Source: Symsagittifera roscoffensis
Taxonomy: Eukaryota > Xenacoelomorpha > Acoela > Convolutidae
Direction of reading: 5' to 3'
Length of the DNA: 64,000 nucleotides
Assembly: GCF_963678635.1 (NCBI RefSeq)
Contig: NC_087070.1
Span: 55,158,617-55,222,616 of the forward strand
The translations under genes were made by a program, and so were the position numbers. Of this stretch, positions 58,100-64,000 are shown piece after piece (position 1 is the stretch's first letter; the number at the start of each line of letters is the position of its first letter). Below the pieces are notes generated by a model, which was not told where the DNA came from, searched no databases, and saw only the letters and a list, made by a program, of their open reading frames with translations.

Positions 58100-58800
58100 A
58101 AAACATTACACAAATATGCAATAAACCAAGTCACTCATTGTCAATCCGAACCACATTCAACCGAAACAACAAATGTAAAGGCAACATTTTACTCAAAAGC
58201 AGGAGCTACAACAAAAACAGGATATAAATTCACAGCAACTTTTTCCGAAAAGAAAGTACATTGTTCTCAAGTTTCAAATGGAAACAAAAACAGACTGGAT
58301 CATGAATCTTTCTACCAAAGTAACATTGGAAGACAATTGCACATCAGCCCTGACAATTGCAAAAACCAACTTGAAAGATTAAAAATCACATCAAATAAAG
58401 GCAAAAACAAAAAAATAGTAGGCTTTCAAGTTTTTCTAAACTCAGCACATCAAGCTGAACTTGAGAAATACCAAGGTCTTATAAGACTAGATAACAAACT
58501 TCCGTTTCAAGGAGCACATGGAAGATTAACTTACGATCTCCATGATAAAAATTGGATACGACACGTTGGAATAATCAACTCCTCAGATTGTAAGGCCGAT
58601 ACAAAAATTAAAGGATACCAAGAAATAATGTTTTTTGATTGGAAAATACAACTTGAAAAGTACAACTAAGACGCGATTTGAAATATGACACTATAATTTA
58701 TCGAGGAATCAGACTCCCTTGCAAGAACGATCAAGGATTTTGCGATCCTATTTCACGCACCACCCAAAACCAAAAACCAAATCGATAATGTTCACAGCAA
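57399..58800 (+). repeat. Perfect 701-bp tandem repeat within env
   Basis: 57399-58099 and 58100-58800 match base for base wherever compared, including the same A-run deletion. Each ends with the integrase-derived string ATCGATAATGTTCACAGC. The unit therefore arose after the larger 4.4-kb duplication had placed integrase sequence after env. The second env copy (58337-58669 open frame) lacks the start and signal peptide. Confidence 0.93.
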
Positions 58801-59445
58801 ATTCTTCAAAAATTGCACCAGGTTATTGTCAACCCACTGAAGAATGAATATGTTATAATATACCACTACATACACTCGATGATAATCACTTTCCTCATCC
58901 ACAAATTTTAAAACTTGCTTCAGGTACACCCACCAAATGGGTTTTAAAAAGAGACAAAAAACACAACTAAATATTCCAGAAACTAACAAAAAATATATTA
59001 CAAAGAAAAAAATATTAAATCCCAAATAAATTCCCGATTTACCCCAGCCACAATTTTAAAAATCGGAATAAATATGTTTCAATTTCAAATTTTATAAAAA
59101 AGTTTTCTCAAATATTACAACAACTTATTACCCAAAAAAGTACGCACTTCGAGAACTTACTAAATTATACTCTTTTACAGGACTTAAAATTAACCAAAAT
59201 AGCTCAGAACAAAAGCAAAATCAAAGCTTTGATATGCACCCAATCCAAAAACAATTAGATAAAAAAGGACAAAGAACTTGTCAAACGTAGACAACAAAAA
59301 ATAGCTCAAAAAAAAGAAAAAGTTGAAAATTAGAAGAAAAACACATACCACAAAATTGAAAAGAAAAATCTCCTCATAGACAACTATCGCGACTTTGTAA
59401 TTAGCCCTGAAAAGATTACAAAACGTTCATCTCACAATCTAAATA
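58773..59445 (+). pseudogene. pol: Integrase C-terminus and Pol tail, second copy
   Basis: TTCACAGCAAATTCTTCAAA at 58791 repeats 54393, and the homology continues through the integrase tail (GGTTATTGTCAACCCACTGA) and the basic Pol tail to about 59440. It has no catalytic core and lies between two env copies, so it cannot be functional. Confidence 0.85.
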
Positions 59446-60387
59446 TTTGAATTTCAAAAACCATTTTAAATTAATTAACGTTTTTGACTCTTGAAGATAT
59501 TTTCATTAAACGAACATTATCTCAAAGTTCATGCTGGAAAGCACTTGAACAAACTAGTTCAAACTTAGCCAATAAGAAGCTTTTCCAAATCATCACCTCA
59601 TTTTTAACACGACTTCTCTAGCCGACAAACAACCACCGTCAAATTAATCTCTAACTATAACTAAAAGACCTCCAGTTCAAAAATAAGCAAACCACTAAAC
59701 ATTGACACCTGAAATAAACAAAGTTTCAATATTACAACCCTCCCCTATCAAGCAGTACAAAGATGAACATTATTGTCCCAACTTAGACCTCAAAAACACC
59801 AATTAAATTAGCCTAAATAACAAAATGAACAAGATAATTCAGCCTAAAATACGAATTTCTCTCAGATACCCCCAATCATCCAATAAATAACAACAAAACC
59901 AGGAAAACAATTAAGAACCCTCCTAAATTTCACTTCTCAAAAATTGCCAGAAATCCAACCCACTTGTCAAAAATTCAGTAAACAATTCGACCACACTTGA
60001 ACTTAGCCTCAAAAAATAAAAAATAATTCGACGAAGAAATAACTTCTTCAAATGCTCTTTCCTCAAACAGTTCACAAACTTCATCTTATACTTCCAAAAC
60101 TTTTTCCAACTCTTTATAATTTTTTCAAATATTGTATTTTTTTCATTTCCGACATTTTAGAAATTTTCATTCTCACCCTGATAATGTTTTGCATTTTTTT
60201 TCATCATTTTTACCCCTAGCCCAAACCTACGTGAATTTCTCCAAAATTATTGACCACCTCTTCAGGTACGATATTACAAATAACTATCTAAATATTCCAA
60301 CATCTATTCACTAGAACAGATGTTTTTCTTCTTTTTTAAGTATTTCTCACATTTTTGACATCTCTGATGATGACAACATGCAAATGT
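59446..60387 (+). other. Noncoding region upstream of micro-ORF, second copy
   Basis: Duplicate of 55121-56092 with scattered substitutions and short indels. No gene seen; the frame at 60132-60314 is a chance Phe/His-rich run. Confidence 0.5.
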
Positions 60388-60480
60388 ATGAAAAATTCTA
60401 TCGTAACCTTCGCATTAGAAACGATACTTTTAATGCTTTTCATTGAAGAATATTACAGTAAACATAAATTTTCTTCCTAA
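60388..60480 (+). CDS. 30-codon hydrophobic micro-ORF, copy 2
   Basis: MKNSIVTFALETILLMLFIE then EYYSKHKFSS and a stop. Compared with copy 1 the length and membrane core are unchanged; differences are A/S, A/E and V/M in the helix and the last six residues. A Glu now lies within the helix. Confidence 0.5.
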   Translation: MKNSIVTFALETILLMLFIEEYYSKHKFSS

Positions 60481-61551
60481 AAAAATAATTTTCCAAAAAT
60501 TTTCCAAAATTGCTAATCAACACCCGCCACTTCAGTTTCCACCAACAACGTCCCAAGACCCTCCAACAACACCAAAAAATACTCAAACAAACAACCCTCA
60601 ATCATCAACACGCATATCTTTTCAAGACAATCCATATACAATTGAAGAAAGACACGCACGAGTGTCCGAACCACCAGAGCCAGTAATTTGCCAAGCATTG
60701 CTGAGCGAACTACAATACAAACCAGTATATAATATACAAGCCCCTCTCCAACAAGATCTTAATAGCAAGACACCAAAGTCAAAACCAAAACCGAATTAAA
60801 ACGACGAAATATTCATCCAAGACGAAATAGAAAAATGCAAAACCCCAGAGTTCGATTCAACATACCTCATTCACCAACAACAAATCCTGTAAACATCGCT
60901 AGCAGTACACTTCAAAGTACCTTACAGACTCCCAGACAACAAAATTAATCAAAAATCCCAACAACCACAGAACATCTCCCATTTTGGATGACACAAGCTT
61001 TCACTCAAGGCGAACCAAATTTAGTAAATGATCCAATAGAAATTTCATTTGACACATCTTTGTCACTACGTGAAACTCTTTTACTTCCTTCAACCCCTTC
61101 TTTAACTCAAATTTCACAAAAACCATTTCCTCCAAATTTTCCTACAAATCTCGGCGCCAGATATAGAGAAAATTCAACAAAAACATACAACTACGATTAG
61201 ATTGAAATACAATCGTACCCCCCTCCATTATTTGGACAACATCACGAAAATCAAAGATTACACAACTGGGCACTGAATAGATCACAATATCGACAAGACA
61301 TCCACGAAGATATTCAAGACCATAATTTACAAATACTTACACAAGACAACTTGACACTAAAGTTTGAAATCACAGAAGAACTAAATAATATAATTCTTCA
61401 TCCCTTACCTCTAGCTGCTCCAAATATAACAGCTCAATCTTTACTTTCCCTCGTTTATAACCACAGAAATAATTCACAAATACGATAGATATGCAAAAAA
61501 GACAAAAGGATATATCACCTTTTATAATCCATTTCCAGAACTATCGTACAC
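60481..61551 (+). pseudogene. Ser/Thr/Pro-rich ORF region upstream of env, copy 2
   Basis: The longest frame is about 60500-60799 (PPTTSQDPPTTPKNTQTNNP, QSSTRISFQDNPYTIEERHA), followed by 60988-61200 (MTQAFTQGEPNLVNDPIEIS) and the LQILTQDNLTLKFEIT piece near 61330. It is better preserved than copy 1 at the 5' part. Many Pro/Thr/Ser residues suggest an extended, possibly glycosylated or linker region. Confidence 0.5.
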
Positions 61552-64000
61552 ATGTATCTTTTAAAAATACTAACATTTCAGACTCTTGTGTTTTTCAACT
61601 TATCAAAACCTGATTCCAACAATCCTTCCCCTCAAACAGGACCCCGGTATTTACAAGTCACACATTATGACTCTGAAGAAAATGAACAAAAAACATTACA
61701 CAAATATGCAATAAACCAAGTCACTCATTGTCAATCCGAACCACATTCAACCGAAAAAACAAATGTAATAGCAACATTCCGAAAAGAAAGTACATTGTTC
61801 TCAAGTTACAAACGGAAACAAAAACAGATTAGATCATAAATATTTCTACCAAAGTAACATCGGAAGACAATTGCACATCAGCCCTAACGGTTGCAAAAAC
61901 CAACTCGAAAGATTAAAAATCACATCAAATAAAGGCAAAAACAAAAAAATTGTAGGCTTTCAAGTTTTTCCAGACTCAGCACATCAAGCTGAACTTGAAA
62001 AATACCAAGGTTTTATAAGACTTGATAACAATTTTCCATTTGACGGAGCACATGGAAGATTAACTTACGATCTCCATGATAAAAATTGGATACCACGCGC
62101 TGGAATGAACAACCCCTCAAATTGTAAGGCAGATACAAAAAATTAAAGGATACCAAGAAATAATGTTTTTTGATTGGAAAATACAACTTGAAAAAGTACA
62201 ACTAAGTTGTTATTTAAAAGATGACACTATAATTTATCAAGAAATCAGACTCCCTTGAAGGAACGATCAAGGATATTGCGATCCTATTTCAAGCACACAA
62301 GCAACATTCGTTTGGTTCCCCTGTACCACAATTCAAGAAGCAAAAATACTTGCTAGAAAGATAACATTTCACCAAAAAATTTTATTGAATCAATCCCGTT
62401 TGAAATTGTAAACCCTGATCAACTCAGACAAGTATTTATAGATTTAGAAACATCCATAATATAGAAAATAAGTTAACACGTTTCCAAATTTACCCAGAAA
62501 TGGAACAAAACACAATATTCAGAAATTCTTGTCGAAAACGAAGACAGTTTCGACATGAATACAGGAAAATAATTATACATCCAATGGCTACAGCTAGTTC
62601 AACCACTGATGAAAACTCATATGTCCCAATAAAATTTTGTAAAAATACAGGAAGAATTGGTGGAAAATCAAAACCAAGATAAAAATGGTACTAGTTCACA
62701 AGAACTATCACTCATGAACAGCACTAATTTTGGCGCTTTCCACTATAACATACCATTAGACATGAAATTGGACTACATAAAAAGTGGAGTCTTTCAAGAA
62801 ATGTCTTTGACAGAACATGAAACACTTCATCATTTTCGCAAACTTGCACGCACGCATATTTTACAATCACTTGCAGTAGCAGTACTTAAATCCTTTATGC
62901 AGAATATTCATTGTCAGGAACCAGATCAAAATTTTTTTGACAACGAAGGAAATATATTATGGTATTAAACATGTACCAAAAAAGTATCAGCTTTATATGT
63001 TTTTGAAGATAGAAGATGCTATAAAAGAATCCCAATATTCTACAAAAATAAAGTACATTTTGTTGACACACTCTCCCGCAGAGCTCATTTTTGAGATACA
63101 ACAGACCCATGTGGATCAGGAAACAGCCAAAATTTAGTACAGTTAAACCCCAACGAAGATAAATACTATCTTCTCACACCATATCCTACACTCATACAAC
63201 CACTCAAAAAATTTTCACCAGAAAGCATTAGAGCTATTGCCCGCAACCCCAAAATCGATTTACAATCTTTAGGCGTATGCTCTAAAGACATCCAAAATCA
63301 CATTCGAACACAACATTTTCAAGAATTACTCACAGAAATGGACACAAGACAACGACAACCCATAAATCAAAATCTACGCAAACTTGCAGAAACAGAAGGC
63401 TTTTCAGACATAAACGCAAAAGACTATCGCGGATTTTTTTTCAAGATACAAAAGAGTACATTTACTTAAATGGCGAAAAATATAGACCACAAGATATATC
63501 ACCAATAAATAATTTTAGTTTTGTAAATCTATAGAAACGAAATTCTTGACTTTCTAGGATGACCCTACTACATCTTAGAAAGATTGACTATAATATACGC
63601 AATGTTTAATTTTCTTGGATTTCTTTTCTCTCTTTTAAAAGGAATCTACAATTAATGTGCAATACACACACAAGTAAACAAACAAACAAGCAAGCGTATC
63701 ACGCATACTTTTTGATGGTTTTTTCGTAATATTTCCAACATCAATAAATAAAATTCTTTTAGACGCTCAAATAAAAGAATACAATACCAAGTTATCAACA
63801 ACACGTATGACGAATCACGAAACGATACAAATAACACGCCTACAGCACTACAATTGCAAAACCTGAACCATAACCACCCCTATTATTGGTACCACGAAAT
63901 TTCAGAATTATCGCCCTAACAGACCTCATAACCTCGAGACCTAATTATCCACAAAGCCCAATCCAATACATAATAACCCAACAACCCAACATAGACGACA
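61552..64000 (+). pseudogene. env: Envelope-like gene, fullest copy, runs to window edge
   Basis: ATG at 61552 with signal-peptide core (LLKILTFQTLVFFNL). Relative to copy 1, about 60 bases are missing at 61770 between short GCAAC-TTT repeats. Later pieces: FQVFPDSAHQAELEKYQGFI (61958), PVIKFCKN-type frame at 62500-62682, MSLTEHETLHHFRKLARTHI (62803), SPESIRAIARNPKIDLQS (63219) and a hydrophobic anchor FNFLGFLFSLLKGIYN near 63607, followed by a polar tail. So ~2.1 kb of ectodomain precedes one membrane segment, as in class I/III type viral glycoproteins. It is broken by several stops and shifts. Confidence 0.7.

Larger units (their letters stand above)
54375..62297 (+). repeat. Tandem duplication of the integrase-tail-to-env segment
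   Basis: Unit 1 starts at about 54375 and unit 2 at about 58773; the offset is 4398 at the start and 4300 at the env start, once indels are counted. The junction lies in CACCCAAAACCAAAAACC at 58760-58777, where env sequence (GATCCTATTTCACGCAC) meets integrase sequence (AAATCGATAA). Divergence between units is visible but modest. Unit 1 also contains the internal 701-bp repeat. Confidence 0.9.
47180..64000 (+). mobile_element. Family B element copy B3, env-bearing, runs off right edge
   Basis: Order: LTR, gag, RT, RNase H, integrase, [integrase tail to env duplicated], micro-ORF, Ser/Thr-rich ORF, envelope-like gene with membrane anchor near 63600. It is the most complete family B copy. Frames are open for 60-235 codons at a time but none of the large genes is intact. 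The coding strand is A-rich and G-poor throughout. The 3' LTR would lie beyond 64000. Confidence 0.88.

Noticed and set aside
63660-63700. AAAC/AAGC simple repeat as a regulatory site
   Set aside because: Short low-complexity run inside the env C-terminal region; no support for function.

Overview
This window looks like eukaryotic, probably animal, repeat-rich DNA. It is strongly AT-rich, I see no bacterial-style operons, and I recognise no intact host gene. Nearly everything I can identify is decayed LTR retrotransposon of the Ty3/Gypsy type: gag, protease, reverse transcriptase (RT), RNase H, integrase and envelope-like reading frames, all broken by stops and frameshifts, with nested insertions and many tandem duplications. 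The species cannot be named from this sequence alone.

Layout. (1) 1-7277, minus strand: Gypsy element A, with gag, a CCHC knuckle, protease and RT-RNase H; the RT-RNase H part is present twice in tandem. (2) 7278-11030: no gene; a repeated hairpin near 7.8-8.0 kb and a 43-bp-period minisatellite built on GGAGGGT at 8.17-8.57 kb. (3) 11.0-18.06 kb and 25.47-26.86 kb, minus strand: one copy (B1) of an A-rich, G-poor family B, split by an insertion. (4) 18.06-25.47 kb, plus strand: Gypsy element C inside B1, with a clear 3' LTR, a polypurine tract and a 1.79-kb internal tandem duplication; it carries a promoter-like repeat module between RNase H and integrase. (5) 26.9-28.1 kb: unassigned spacer where the strand composition flips. 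(6) 28.4-40.3 kb, plus strand: family B copy B2. (7) 40.4-42.6 kb: direct repeats, a GC-rich 140-bp element and unrecognised small frames. (8) 42.6-48.76 kb: tandem array of family B LTR-gag units. (9) 47.2-64.0 kb, plus strand: copy B3, the best preserved, with gag, RT, RNase H, integrase and an envelope-like gene; its integrase-envelope part is duplicated in tandem.

How the parts fit. Family B has the gene order LTR-gag-(protease)-RT-RNase H-integrase-small membrane ORF-envelope-like ORF, the plan of an env-bearing Ty3/Gypsy element (errantivirus-like). All copies here are defective. The most unusual observations are the CTCF-like/CCAAT repeat module inside element C, a conserved 30-codon membrane micro-ORF between integrase and env in family B, a perfect 701-bp tandem repeat in env, and the density of nested elements, which resembles heterochromatin or a piRNA-type locus (inference only).
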